Shown here: one piece after another, positions 41,419 to 51,033 of the stretch | Layout: each line of letters opens with the position of its first letter | Position numbering within the stretch: position 1 is the stretch's first letter | Assembly: GCA_937988705.1 (NCBI GenBank) | Contig: CALKIA010000011.1 | Location: 1 to 51,665 of the forward strand | Source: an uncultured Chloroflexota bacterium | Lineage (GTDB): Bacteria; Chloroflexota; Anaerolineae; Aggregatilineales; Phototrophicaceae | Direction: 5' to 3' | DNA length: 51,665 nucleotides | The notes under the pieces: model-generated | What the model was told of the DNA's origin: nothing | Seen by the model: the letters and a program-made list of their open reading frames with translations, nothing else | Databases searched by the model: none | Program-made: the position numbers and the translations under genes

Positions 41419-43299
41419 ATGACTCGTCTGCTTCCAAGTGCTTTGAGTTGGGTAAAACCACCCACCGCGCCGCGCGGCGATCAAAGCGACACTTTTTGGG
41501 ACATGCACGTTCCCGACCCGTATCGCTGGATGGAGACGCCCTCGCCCGATCTCGATCGCTGGCGCGCGGAGCAGGCGCAGATCATCAATCAGTTATGCGC
41601 GGAGCTTCCAGCATACGACGGGGCGCTGACCTTTCTCCGCGACCACGAGCCCAGGACTGCGGCGCGCAGTGAGGCATTCGTCAGCCCTGACGGTCGCACT
41701 AGCGTTCAGACAACGTATCAGCGCGCTGCGAGCGGTGTTAGGCTGTCCCTTACTCTGGATGGTCAGCCCATCGATAGGGACATTGAATCCGATTTCCCGC
41801 TGATCAAAGTCGTGTGGTCAGCCGATAGTTCAGCCTTCGTCTACAATGCCATCTACCGCAGCGCCCGACCGAGCGGCATCTATCTGCATCGCATCGGCAC
41901 GCCTGACGATGTGCTGCTGGTCGCACAACCAAACGAAACCGGGCGCTTCGTGTTCCCGTATCCGGCAGACGATGGTCTGCACTTCTTGATCCATTTCGAA
42001 CATTTTGCCGGGGCGACGGGCGGCTGGGCGCTGCGTGGATTCGCGCCGGACGCACCGCTCACACCACTGCTCCCGGTAGATATCCCCTACCGCATGATCT
42101 GGGTGGGCAGTCGCGGCAGCTGGGTCTACTTCGTCACCGACAACACCGCCCCAAATTGGCGCATCGTGGCGCTGGATCTTAACGCGCCGGAGACACAGCG
42201 CGAGATTGTGCCGCAGCAGACCGAACCGATCGCCATGTACGCCGGCGCGAACGACGGCAAGATCGCGGTGATCGGCGATCAGCTATTGGTAACCTATGTG
42301 CGCTACAACACGCACGTGATCCGCGCCTTTGATCTGAACGGCGTTCCGCTCGGAGAGGTCGCGCTGCCGACTCCCTGCCAAGTCAATCGCATTGGGGCGG
42401 ATGCGCCGGGAACGGCGGTAATCAGCGTGGAATCGTTCGTCACCCCGCCCGCCGATCTGGTTTACGACCTGACGGCATGTGAACTGATCCGGTCAGAAGT
42501 ATCAACGGTTGACGATGTCCGCTACAAACTCAGCTTCTACACCTCAAATGATGGCACGCGCATCCCGCTGACGCTGGTCTATCGCCGGGGAACGCTCCAG
42601 GATGGCGACAAGCGCATCCTGCTCGCGGGTTACGGCGGGTGGGGTGTCGCCTTCATGCCCAAGTACGATCCGCTCATTCAACTGTGGTTGGATTGGGGCG
42701 GTGTGTACGCAATCGCGCACGTACGCGGCGGCAGTGAGTACGGCGAAGCGTGGCATCAGGCGGGACAGCGGGCGAACAAGCAAAACAGCTTTGACGATTT
42801 TTGTGCCGCAGCGGAACACCTGATTCACGAGGGGTGGACACAGCGGGGACGCATCGCGATCACCGGCGCGACGGGCGGCGGCCTCTTGGTGACCGTATGC
42901 GCCCAGCAGCGCCCCGATCTCTTCGCGGCGGCGGTCGCCGAAGCCGCGCCGGTTGACCTGCTGCGCTTCCCGGATACACCGTTCGGTGAGCTGGTCAGCG
43001 CGGAACTGGGACATCCCCGCGAGTTGCAGGCGGCCTTTGCAGCGCTGTTCGCCTATTCGCCCCTGCACACCATTCCTTCCGGCGCTTGTCCGCCCTTGCT
43101 GCACCTGATCGGTGCCGGCGAAGAGCGTTTTCAACCGGGACAACTCTACAAGCACGTCGCGGCAATGCAGCACGCGGGGCATGTGACACTTTTGGGCGAA
43201 CTAAGCGGACGGCAGCGCGCCGCGCTCAAAGCCGCCTTCTGCCGGGCACTCACCGACGGCGCAATCGAGGATGAATCGAACAATGGAAGCAGCGAATAA
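41419..43299 (+). CDS. Prolyl-oligopeptidase-like (S9) protein with degenerate catalytic triad
   Basis: The protein has 626 residues with the S9A layout: an N-terminal propeller (about 60-390) and a C-terminal alpha/beta hydrolase domain containing GGVYAIAHVRGGSEYGEAWH. Aligned by eye with the paralogue at 45577, the nucleophile motif SGRSNGGLL is TGATGGGLL here, so Ser is Thr (about T485). The acid region GEKDLG is GAGEER (about E568), and the histidine motif TGHAAAG is LGELSG (about E594). All three triad positions are changed, so normal serine protease activity is unlikely. No signal peptide is seen. It may bind peptides or regulate. It is cotranscribed with peptidase and transporter genes. 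Confidence 0.85.
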   Translation: MTRLLPSALSWVKPPTAPRGDQSDTFWDMHVPDPYRWMETPSPDLDRWRAEQAQIINQLCAELPAYDGALTFLRDHEPRTAARSEAFVSPDGRTSVQTTYQRAASGVRLSLTLDGQPIDRDIESDFPLIKVVWSADSSAFVYNAIYRSARPSGIYLHRIGTPDDVLLVAQPNETGRFVFPYPADDGLHFLIHFEHFAGATGGWALRGFAPDAPLTPLLPVDIPYRMIWVGSRGSWVYFVTDNTAPNWRIVALDLNAPETQREIVPQQTEPIAMYAGANDGKIAVIGDQLLVTYVRYNTHVIRAFDLNGVPLGEVALPTPCQVNRIGADAPGTAVISVESFVTPPADLVYDLTACELIRSEVSTVDDVRYKLSFYTSNDGTRIPLTLVYRRGTLQDGDKRILLAGYGGWGVAFMPKYDPLIQLWLDWGGVYAIAHVRGGSEYGEAWHQAGQRANKQNSFDDFCAAAEHLIHEGWTQRGRIAITGATGGGLLVTVCAQQRPDLFAAAVAEAAPVDLLRFPDTPFGELVSAELGHPRELQAAFAALFAYSPLHTIPSGACPPLLHLIGAGEERFQPGQLYKHVAAMQHAGHVTLLGELSGRQRAALKAAFCRALTDGAIEDESNNGSSE

Positions 43300-43885
43300 C
43301 CTGAAGCACGCGCTCGTCAATGTAGATGACTGCGTGCTGCTCGTGATCGATGTACAGGATTACTTTCTGGACAAGCTGACGCAACCGCAGCGCGACAAGC
43401 TGATCAGCCGCATCGGTTGGGTCATGGAGATTGCCAAGATTCTGCAGGTGCCGATCATTGCGACGGCGGAGGAAATGCCGCGCTGTGGCAGCCTGACCCG
43501 ATCTTTGGCGGAAAAACTACCGCCGACAGCGCCGATCTACAACAAGATGATCTTCGCGCTGGCCGACAACCCTGACATTTTGGCGGCTGTACAGGCCACC
43601 GGACGGCACACGGCCGTGCTCGTAGGCATGGAGACCGATGTGTGTGTTGCCCAGTCGGCCATCGGGCTGATCGGGGCGGGTTTTCAGGTGGTCGCCCTCG
43701 CCGATGCCACGATTTCGCCGGGAGACGCGCATGAATTCGGTTTAGAGCGGATGCGCGGCGCTGGGGTGCTGCTCATGCTGGCCAAGTCGCTGTACTACGA
43801 ATGGATCCGTACGGTCGCCATGAGCAACCAGATACCAGAGGAACATTTCGACCGGATTGGCGTGCCTTTAGGGATGACACTGTGA
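43283..43885 (+). CDS. Isochorismatase-family cysteine hydrolase
   Basis: The protein has 200 residues from the ATG at 43283, which has GAGG 12 bases upstream; the ATG at 43271 lies too close to that site. Motifs are LLVIDVQDYF (catalytic Asp), a Lys in IYNKMIFAL and the cysteine loop GMETDVCVAQSAIGL with a cis-peptide region. Such enzymes cleave isochorismate, nicotinamide, carbamoyl amino compounds or similar amides. The start overlaps the preceding gene by 17 bp and the end overlaps the DUF885 gene by 4 bp, so it is part of the operon. In a peptide operon, amidase activity on a small nitrogen compound is more likely than isochorismate cleavage. Confidence 0.88.
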   Translation: MEAANNLKHALVNVDDCVLLVIDVQDYFLDKLTQPQRDKLISRIGWVMEIAKILQVPIIATAEEMPRCGSLTRSLAEKLPPTAPIYNKMIFALADNPDILAAVQATGRHTAVLVGMETDVCVAQSAIGLIGAGFQVVALADATISPGDAHEFGLERMRGAGVLLMLAKSLYYEWIRTVAMSNQIPEEHFDRIGVPLGMTL

Positions 43886-45570
43886 AGCGCCTATCACCCG
43901 CCGACTCGCGACCAGCCTTCGCCTCAATCTGCTCAGATGTGTGGCAGCACCGTCTTGAGCGCAGTCCATTTCTGGCGCTGCTGGCTGGCGCGCGCCTCAC
44001 CCGCCTTCCCGAAATCTCACTGCGCGCTGCGGAGGAACGCGCGACCTTCATGAAGGCGCAGTTGGAGCGTGTGCAGACCCTCGATCATACGGAACTGACG
44101 TATCACGAGCAGTTGATCGCGCGTACGCTCGAATGGGATTTGGCGCGCGCCGCCGAAGAGGTCGAAACCTGGTGGTATTTCTTCCCGGTGACGCCGTTTT
44201 CGTCGCCGCTGTCCGACGCGCTCCAGATTCTTTCGTCCATTCCGCTGAACACGACTGAACGTCTGGAAGATTTCGAACACATCGCTCAACATCTGCCCAA
44301 CTTGCTGGACGACATGTATGCCCGTCTGGAAGCGCAGTTCCAACGGGGGATCGTACTGCCTCAAGCCGAACTGGAAATCGTCATTCCCTATCTGTCAAAC
44401 TTCCTGCAGCCACCAGAGAAAAGTCCGTTCCTCGTGCGTCCGGAGTCGATCAACGAGGCGGTCAAGGACGCGGGCGCGACTCTGCGGGTGCGCATCGACC
44501 GCCTGATCGAAGCTGAGCTCAATCCGCGCATTGAGAAACTGATCGGCTGGCTGAAAGGGGACTATGCCCGGTCTGCGCCGGATCGCGTCGGGCTATACCA
44601 GTACCCCGGCGGCTTGGACGCTTATCAGCACTTGATCCGCAAGCACTTGACACTGGACCTCGACCCGCAGCAGGTTCACGCCCTCGGGCTCGAAGCGGTC
44701 GAAGCGGTCATGGCGCAGATGGCAGAAGTCCGGGCGCAGCTCGGCTATTCAGGGTCAGCCGCAGACTACCGCGATGTACTCAAGCGCGAGCCGTATTTCT
44801 ACGCTAAAACGCCCGAAGAAGTCGGCGAGCGGCTCATGGGCTATGTCACACGCCTCACGCCGCGCATTCCAGAGTATTTCTCCGCGCTCCCGAAAGCGCC
44901 TTTCAGCGTGAAGCGCCTCGCCCCCGAATTCGAGGGGTCGGTGACCTTCGGCTACTACGATCTGCCAAACCAGTTCGATCCGGTCGGTTACTATGTCTAC
45001 AACGGGTCCGATCTGACCAATCGCCCCTTGATCTACGCGGCTGGTCTGATCTATCACGAGCTCGTGCCGGGGCATCACTTCCAGTTAGTGCGGCAAATGG
45101 AAAGCGAACATATTCCGCTTGTCAGCCGCTACGCCTTCCACACAGCCTATGTCGAAGGCTGGGCGGAATATGCCGCCGAACTCGCTGGCGAAATGGGCTT
45201 GTACGTCGAACCGCTCGACTGGTACGGTCGCCTGCTCATGCACCTCTTTACGGCAGTCCGCATCGTCGTCGATAGCGGCATGAATGCGCTCGGCTGGACA
45301 CGAGAACAAGCCAGCGCCTACATGCGTGAACGCATTATCGAGTCAGAGACGCAGATCAGCACCGAGACGCTGCGCTACGCCGTCGACATTCCGGGGCAAG
45401 CCCTGACTTACAAGATGGGCCATCGCAAATTCCAAGAACTCCGCGCCCGAGAGCAGGCCAAGCTGGGCGCGGCATTCGATATCCGTCATTTCCATGAATC
45501 AGTGCTCGGCTATGGTTCCATGCCGTTCCCTGTGCTGGAATGGCACCTTGATCATGTTCCGGCGGAGTGA
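43882..45570 (+). CDS. DUF885-family putative metallopeptidase
   Basis: The protein has 562 residues. I chose the GTG at 43882, which overlaps the preceding stop as GTGA. The longer frame from 43801 would read back through the isochorismatase gene. The zinc motif of DUF885 is clear as YHELVPGHHFQLVRQME (HE-x2-PGH), followed by YVEGWAEYAAELAGEMGLY, which supplies a Glu. PGQALTYKMGHRKFQELR near the end is also typical. The family is mostly uncharacterised but its zinc motif implies peptidase activity. No signal peptide is present. Its neighbours are two S9 proteins and a peptide transporter, which supports intracellular peptide breakdown. Confidence 0.87.
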   Translation: MKRLSPADSRPAFASICSDVWQHRLERSPFLALLAGARLTRLPEISLRAAEERATFMKAQLERVQTLDHTELTYHEQLIARTLEWDLARAAEEVETWWYFFPVTPFSSPLSDALQILSSIPLNTTERLEDFEHIAQHLPNLLDDMYARLEAQFQRGIVLPQAELEIVIPYLSNFLQPPEKSPFLVRPESINEAVKDAGATLRVRIDRLIEAELNPRIEKLIGWLKGDYARSAPDRVGLYQYPGGLDAYQHLIRKHLTLDLDPQQVHALGLEAVEAVMAQMAEVRAQLGYSGSAADYRDVLKREPYFYAKTPEEVGERLMGYVTRLTPRIPEYFSALPKAPFSVKRLAPEFEGSVTFGYYDLPNQFDPVGYYVYNGSDLTNRPLIYAAGLIYHELVPGHHFQLVRQMESEHIPLVSRYAFHTAYVEGWAEYAAELAGEMGLYVEPLDWYGRLLMHLFTAVRIVVDSGMNALGWTREQASAYMRERIIESETQISTETLRYAVDIPGQALTYKMGHRKFQELRAREQAKLGAAFDIRHFHESVLGYGSMPFPVLEWHLDHVPAE

Positions 45571-45576
45571 GGGGTG

Positions 45577-47613
45577 ATGACAACCTATCCAGAGACACGG
45601 CGTGAAGTCGTGCACAAAACCGTTGGCGGCATCAGCTTTGACGACCCCTATGCGTGGTTGCAAGTCGACAATGAGGAAACGCTCGCGTGGCAGTGGGCAC
45701 AGGATGAGATCGCTCGTACGCAGCTGGCCGAAGGACGCGAACGTCTGCGCGAAGCGATTGCTGCCGCCGTGAGCAAGAGCGTCAGCCAGATCGAACTGCC
45801 GCCGCGCAAAGCGGGAGACCGTTGGTTCTGGCTTAAGGGCGGCGACTCAGTTTGGCTGTCCGATTCACCCTTTGAGGCGGGAAGCCTGTGGTTCGACGCG
45901 ACGGACCTGGCACGGGCGCTCGCCACGACCAGCAAGGTATACATTCGCACCGCCGAGCCGACGCCGGACGGGACGCGCCTGCTGCTGTCGCTCACCTTCG
46001 ACGGAGCGGCGGACGAGCATTTCTACTTTCTCGACGTGAATGACGCGCCGCCTCAGCCGATATTCGTGTTTCGCTTCCCATATGTCGCGGGCGTGGCAGC
46101 GTGGATGCCGGACGGTGAAGGCGTGTGGATCGGCGGCGAACGGTACGAGGACGGTCATCTGCATCTGAAATATCTGGCGCCGAATGCACCGCGCTATCCC
46201 GAAGCCGTGTTCACAGTGGACGACATCCCTTTCGATGTGCCTATGATCGCCGCGCAGGTCTCGCCGGGTGGACGATCTGTAATCGCCATCAGCGGTCCGC
46301 ACGAATGGACGGCGTACCAGATCGGCGCTGTGCAAACGGGCACATGGCGGCGCTTCGTCCCCGCCGACTTTCGGGGGGAATGCTATGGCAACTGGATCGA
46401 CGACGAGCATTACGCGGCGATCTGTACTGAAGGCGCGCCGCGCGGGCGGGTGGTGATCATCCCGATCGCGACGTCGCAGGATCGTTCTACGTGGCGCGAG
46501 ATCATCCCGGAAACCAACGCGGTGCTGCGCAATTTGCTGGCCGTGGGCAACGCCATCGTCCTCGCCGAACTCCACGATGTATCCGTGCGCGTGCGCGCTT
46601 ATCACCTCGATGGGACACCCGCTGCCGATATCCTCAGCGAACCATTCGCCCATGCCTCGCTGACCAACCGTTACGCCAGTATCAATCGCTCCGACGCGCT
46701 GATTTTCACCTACGGGACATTCACCCGGGCGGGCGTGATGGTGCACTACGATTTCGCGGCGCAGGCGCTGCACACAATCGGCGCGGCAGGCGAAACGCTC
46801 GCTCACATCGCCGTCGATCAGCAGTTCGCCGTCAACAAAGACGGAACCCACATCCCTTATTTCCGCGTCTACCGGAGCGATCTCGACTTGTCGCAGCCAC
46901 AGCCCACGCTGATTACAGGCTACGGGGGTTTCAACATCGCGCAGATGCCGCACTACCTCGGCGCGCTCACGCCGTTTGTCGAAGCGGGGGGCGTGTATGT
47001 GCGCGCAAACTTGCGCGGCGGTTCGGAATATGGGAGCATCTGGCATGCGGCCGGTCGCTTAAAGCACAAGCAGAACACGTTTGACGACCTGTACGCGGTG
47101 GCAGAAGACCTAATCCGCGCTGGCGTGACCAGGCCGGACAAGCTCGCCATGAGCGGGCGCAGCAACGGCGGACTGCTGGCAGGCGTGGCGCTGACCCAGC
47201 GACCGGACCTATGGCGCGTGGTCGTGCCCGTCGTGCCGCTGCTCGACATGCTGGAGCCGATTGCCCCCGGTCCGGTCGCCGAAGCGATTAAATCGTTCTA
47301 TGTGCAGGATTACGGCGATCCCGACGATCCCGAATTCAGCGCGGTACTCTACGCCTATTCGCCCTATCACAACGTGCGCGACGGCACGACTTACCCGGCG
47401 GTCTTGCAGGTGTTCGGCGAGAAAGACCTCGGCTGTCCGGCGTATCACGGGCGCAAGTTCACGGCGCGGCTGCAAGCGGCGACCACATCAGGGCTTCCGA
47501 TACTGCTGCGCGTGTGGAAAGTGACCGGGCATGCCGCGGCCGGCAATACGGCGATCGATCAGGATGCAGAAATCTATGCTTTTATCATGCGCGAATTAGG
47601 CATGACGTTTTAG
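45577..47613 (+). CDS. Prolyl oligopeptidase family (S9A) serine peptidase, intact triad
   Basis: The protein has 678 residues from the ATG at 45577, with GGAGTGAGGGG just upstream. An N-terminal propeller (about 65-400) precedes the hydrolase domain with PTLITGYGGFNIAQMPHY and GGVYVRANLRGGSEYGSIWH. The triad is visible as Ser in SGRSNGGLL (about S529), Asp in FGEKDLGCPAYHG (about D617) and His in VTGHAAAGN (about H652). The enzyme should cleave short peptides after proline or similar residues in the cytosol. It lies 6 bp after the DUF885 gene and 10 bp before the permease gene. It is a clear paralogue of the degenerate protein at 41419. Confidence 0.92.
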   Translation: MTTYPETRREVVHKTVGGISFDDPYAWLQVDNEETLAWQWAQDEIARTQLAEGRERLREAIAAAVSKSVSQIELPPRKAGDRWFWLKGGDSVWLSDSPFEAGSLWFDATDLARALATTSKVYIRTAEPTPDGTRLLLSLTFDGAADEHFYFLDVNDAPPQPIFVFRFPYVAGVAAWMPDGEGVWIGGERYEDGHLHLKYLAPNAPRYPEAVFTVDDIPFDVPMIAAQVSPGGRSVIAISGPHEWTAYQIGAVQTGTWRRFVPADFRGECYGNWIDDEHYAAICTEGAPRGRVVIIPIATSQDRSTWREIIPETNAVLRNLLAVGNAIVLAELHDVSVRVRAYHLDGTPAADILSEPFAHASLTNRYASINRSDALIFTYGTFTRAGVMVHYDFAAQALHTIGAAGETLAHIAVDQQFAVNKDGTHIPYFRVYRSDLDLSQPQPTLITGYGGFNIAQMPHYLGALTPFVEAGGVYVRANLRGGSEYGSIWHAAGRLKHKQNTFDDLYAVAEDLIRAGVTRPDKLAMSGRSNGGLLAGVALTQRPDLWRVVVPVVPLLDMLEPIAPGPVAEAIKSFYVQDYGDPDDPEFSAVLYAYSPYHNVRDGTTYPAVLQVFGEKDLGCPAYHGRKFTARLQAATTSGLPILLRVWKVTGHAAAGNTAIDQDAEIYAFIMRELGMTF

Positions 47614-47623
47614 GAGAGTGTGT

Positions 47624-48538
47624 GTGATCGTCGTGCGGCGGCTGCTGCTATTGATACCGATCCTGTTCGGCGTTTCGCTGCTGACGTTCGCGCTCGCCAA
47701 AATCACCCCCGGCGACCCGGCGCGCATTGTCCTGGGGCAGACGGCCACACCTGCTCAGGTGGCCGCGCTGCGCGCCGAAATGGGGCTCGACGATCCGATG
47801 CTCGTGCAGTACGCCCGCTTTTTGACAGGCGCGCTGCATGGCGATTTCGGACGCTCATTTCGCGGTAACATTCCTGTCTGGGATGAAATCATGGCGCGCC
47901 TGCCGAGTACGATTGAACTAACGCTCGCCGGACTCGGCCTCTCCATCCTGATTGGCATTCCCGCGGGGATCCTCGCGGCGACGACGCGCTATGTCTGGAT
48001 CGACCGTGCGGTGATGCTCACCGCCATCATCGGTATTTCGATCCCGAACTTCTTCTTCGCCATCGTGCTGATCCTCATCTTCGGGCTGAGTCTGCGCTGG
48101 GTTCCCGTCACGGGCGGCCAGGGGCTAATCAGCTTGATATTGCCCGCGGTTGCCTTGGCAGTCGGGCCGGCGGCGGTGTTCGCCCGACTTACCCGTTCGA
48201 GCATCCTCGAAGTCATCCGTGAAGATTACGTGCGCACAGCCCGCGCCAAAGGCCTGAATGAGCGCGTGATCAACTGGCGGCATGTGCTGCGCAATGCGCT
48301 GATCCCAGTCGTCACGCTGCTGGGCTTGCAGTTCGCCACACTCTTGAACGGAGCGGTGTTTCTGGAGTCGGTGTTCGCGCGGCCAGGACTGGGCCGCTTC
48401 ATCGTCGACGCCATTGGCGCGCGCGATTATCCGCAGATTCAGGGGATCGTGCTGTTCGCGGCCTCGGTCTACGTCGTGCTCAATCTGCTGGTCGATGTTT
48501 CTTACGCCCTGCTCGATCCGCGCATTCGCTACCAGTGA
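47624..48538 (+). CDS. DppB/OppB-type peptide ABC transporter permease
   Basis: The protein has 304 residues from the GTG at 47624, eight bases after GGAG; earlier GTG codons at 47618 and 47621 are too close or out of frame. It begins with the standard first helix (RRLLLLIPILFGVSLLTFAL), then GDPARIVLGQTATPAQVAALR, and has about six membrane helices. The permease signature is YVRTARAKGLNERVINWRH. It imports peptides together with the partner permease encoded 4 bp downstream. ATPase genes (DppD/F type) are not in the window. Confidence 0.93.
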   Translation: MIVVRRLLLLIPILFGVSLLTFALAKITPGDPARIVLGQTATPAQVAALRAEMGLDDPMLVQYARFLTGALHGDFGRSFRGNIPVWDEIMARLPSTIELTLAGLGLSILIGIPAGILAATTRYVWIDRAVMLTAIIGISIPNFFFAIVLILIFGLSLRWVPVTGGQGLISLILPAVALAVGPAAVFARLTRSSILEVIREDYVRTARAKGLNERVINWRHVLRNALIPVVTLLGLQFATLLNGAVFLESVFARPGLGRFIVDAIGARDYPQIQGIVLFAASVYVVLNLLVDVSYALLDPRIRYQ

Positions 48539-48542
48539 CCCC

Positions 48543-49451
48543 ATGAACGCACCGTCCATCGATCAACCGGCCGATCAGATTGCCCAGCTCAAGCCGCCCA
48601 AGCAGGCAGGAATGAGTATGGGGAAAATTGCGTGGCGCAGCTTGCGCCGCAACCCCTTGGCGATGTTCGGTTTGATCGGGCTCGTGCTGATCGCCCTGAT
48701 TACAATCTTTGCGCCGCTGATCGCCCCGGCAGATCCGTTGACGCTCAACTATAGCTCCGTGACCAAGCCCCCCGCCGCCGATCACCTATTTGGCACGGAC
48801 GACCTAGGGCGTGACATCTTCAGCCGCGTACTGTGGGGTGGGCGCGAATCGCTGCGCGTGGCGCTGATCGCCACCGTGATCTCGTGGACGGGCGGCATTG
48901 TCATCGGGCTGGTCAGCGGCTACTACGGCGGGTTGATCGACTCACTCTTCATGCGCTTTTTCGACGTGCTGATGGCGTTTCCCGGCATACTCCTGCTTTT
49001 GAGCATCGTCGCCGTGCTCGGCCCCGGTCTGGAAACAGTGTTGATCGCGCTCGGATTGGCGGAAATCCCCTTCACCGCGCGGCTAACGCGCGGGATGGTG
49101 CTCTCAGCCCGCAACCGGGATTACGTTTTCGCCGCTGTGGCCGTCGGCGCGCGGGCGAACCGGGTGATGTTCCGGCACATTTTGCCGAACATCATCCCAG
49201 TGTTGATCATCTATTCGACCGTCGGCTTAGGCGGCACCATCTTAACTACCGCTGGATTGAGCTACATCGGACTCGGCGCGCAGCCACCCACCGCCGAATG
49301 GGGTGCGATGCTCAATTATGGGCGCACTTATCTGCGCACCGCGTGGTGGATGTCGGTCTTTCCCGGTCTGGCGATCTTCCTGACCGTGCTGTTCGTCAAT
49401 CTGCTGGGCGATGGTCTGCGCGACGCACTCGATCCCCGCCTTAAGACGTGA
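48543..49451 (+). CDS. DppC/OppC-type peptide ABC transporter permease
   Basis: The protein has 302 residues from the ATG at 48543; the longer frame from 48414 overlaps the preceding permease. Typical features are an N-terminal cytosolic stretch (WRSLRRNPLAMFGLIGL), HLFGTDDLGRDIFSRVLWGG and the signature RDYVFAAVAVGARANRVMFRH, with five or six membrane helices. WGAMLNYGRTY and LLGDGLRDALDPRLK close the sequence as usual. It forms the heterodimeric pore with the upstream permease. It ends 4 bp from the convergent M32 carboxypeptidase gene, so transcripts from the two sides meet there. Confidence 0.93.
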   Translation: MNAPSIDQPADQIAQLKPPKQAGMSMGKIAWRSLRRNPLAMFGLIGLVLIALITIFAPLIAPADPLTLNYSSVTKPPAADHLFGTDDLGRDIFSRVLWGGRESLRVALIATVISWTGGIVIGLVSGYYGGLIDSLFMRFFDVLMAFPGILLLLSIVAVLGPGLETVLIALGLAEIPFTARLTRGMVLSARNRDYVFAAVAVGARANRVMFRHILPNIIPVLIIYSTVGLGGTILTTAGLSYIGLGAQPPTAEWGAMLNYGRTYLRTAWWMSVFPGLAIFLTVLFVNLLGDGLRDALDPRLKT

Positions 49452-49455
49452 CGCC

Positions 49456-50961
49456 CTACTCTATGCCGTAGAGTCCGCCATAGCGCTCACGCAGATAGCG
49501 CATGAACGAGTCGGCTTCTAGGCCGCGCCCGGTCGCCTTCTTAAGCAGCGCGTCCGTCTGGAACTTACGCCCGTGTGCGTGAATGTTTGTATTCAGCCAA
49601 CCGAGGAGCGTATCGAACTTCCCCTGCGCCATCTCCGCCGGGAGAGTCGGGTGATCGTCAAGCACCTTGTACCACTGCTGCGCCGACGCCAGATTGCCGA
49701 GCGCATACATGGGGAAATAGCCGATCAGCCCGATGGACCAGTGAATATCTTGCAACGGTCCCAGCGACACGGCTGGTGGTTCGATCCCAAGATACGCTTC
49801 GAAGCGCTCGTTCCACGCTTTTGGCACATCCTCCGGCTGAAGTGCGCCCCTGACCAGTTCCATTTCTAATTCGGTACGCAGCATAATATGCAGGTTATAG
49901 GTCACCTCATCGGCATCCACACGGATTGTCGTCGGTTTCACACGTGTGATGCCGCGATAGAATGACTCGAATTCAACCTTGCCGAGCTGCTCTGGGAAAT
50001 AACTTTGTAGACGGGGATATGCCCACGTCCACAACTCGCGACTGAAGCCAACGTTGTTCTCCCACAGGCGCGCCTGCGATTCATGGATCAGCCAAGTCGT
50101 GCCATGACCAAGTGGCGTTCCATCAAGGCGTTCGGGAATGCCCTGCTCGTACAGCGCATGACCAACTTCGTGGATCGCGCCAAATGGACCAATGATCAGA
50201 TATTCCGGCTCGAAACGGGTGGCGACGCGCACATCCCCACGCCCAAACGTAACTTCCAGCGGATGCACATAGCTGTCAAAGCGACCGCGTTCGAAATCGT
50301 AGCCCATTGCCTTTATGACCTCAATGGTGAACTCGCGCTGCTTCGCCACATCGAACGGCTGGTGTATGAAGCTGTTGTCCGGTTCCGGTCGCTGCCGGAT
50401 TTCGTTGAGCAGCGCGATCAGACCCGGTTTATGGGCATTGAACAGGAGTTGAACATTCGCGGCAGTCAGATCAGGGTCGCTCTCCCCAACCAGCGCATCA
50501 TACGGATGTTCGGCATAGCCGAGGTAGTCGGCTTTCCGGCGCGTCAAGTCAAGGATGCGCTTAAACGCTGGCAGGAAGATCGAGAAATCACCTGCTGCGC
50601 GCGCGCTCACCCACGCTTGATTGCCGAGCGCCGTCGTTTCTTCGATCTGCGCGGTCATGTCGGCGGGTAGGCGGGTCGCTTCTTCATATTCATGCCGTGC
50701 CAAGCGGATCATACTCGCCTCGTCCGAATCAGCCGGAGCACGCTGCATCTCCTGTTCGGCGACTTCGATAGCGCGTCGCATCATGTCACTGGTGATCAGC
50801 TCATTGCGTAGGCGTACAACCATTGCTCGCTGCGCAGCCCGAGCTTTCGCTCCTTTTGGCGGCATATTCACCTGTTGATCCCACCTAAGGATGATGTTGA
50901 TCCGGTCAAACTGTTCGAGCGTGGTCAGGTGCTGCAGAAGTTGGTTGTATTGTTCGCCCAT
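49456..50961 (-). CDS. M32-family (Taq-type) metallocarboxypeptidase
   Basis: The protein has 501 residues, the normal length of the family. I chose the ATG at 50961 because the longer frame to 51318 reads through the neighbouring IS remnant on its antisense strand. Zinc motif: AIHEVGHALYEQGIPERLDG (HExxH). The further conserved block HESQARLWENNVG supplies the Glu ligand. LRWDQQVNMPPKGAKARAAQ at the N-terminus and MLRTELEMELVRG near the C-terminus are also typical. The enzyme removes C-terminal residues from peptides in the cytosol and adds to the peptide-use theme of the region. It is transcribed toward the transporter operon. The IS copy lies only about 70 bp upstream of its start and may have replaced its promoter. 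Confidence 0.93.
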   Translation of the reverse strand: MGEQYNQLLQHLTTLEQFDRINIILRWDQQVNMPPKGAKARAAQRAMVVRLRNELITSDMMRRAIEVAEQEMQRAPADSDEASMIRLARHEYEEATRLPADMTAQIEETTALGNQAWVSARAAGDFSIFLPAFKRILDLTRRKADYLGYAEHPYDALVGESDPDLTAANVQLLFNAHKPGLIALLNEIRQRPEPDNSFIHQPFDVAKQREFTIEVIKAMGYDFERGRFDSYVHPLEVTFGRGDVRVATRFEPEYLIIGPFGAIHEVGHALYEQGIPERLDGTPLGHGTTWLIHESQARLWENNVGFSRELWTWAYPRLQSYFPEQLGKVEFESFYRGITRVKPTTIRVDADEVTYNLHIMLRTELEMELVRGALQPEDVPKAWNERFEAYLGIEPPAVSLGPLQDIHWSIGLIGYFPMYALGNLASAQQWYKVLDDHPTLPAEMAQGKFDTLLGWLNTNIHAHGRKFQTDALLKKATGRGLEADSFMRYLRERYGGLYGIE

Positions 50962-51033
50962 ATGACCTCGGTGAGCCGATTCTAGAGAGAAGCTCACCCA
51001 TTCTACCGTGAATGAGTGAAAATGGGTGTTGGG

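Noticed and set aside
45865..47046. Minus-strand frame of 393 codons over the S9 peptidase gene
   Set aside because: Arg/His-rich shadow of a clearly coding frame with an intact S9 triad.
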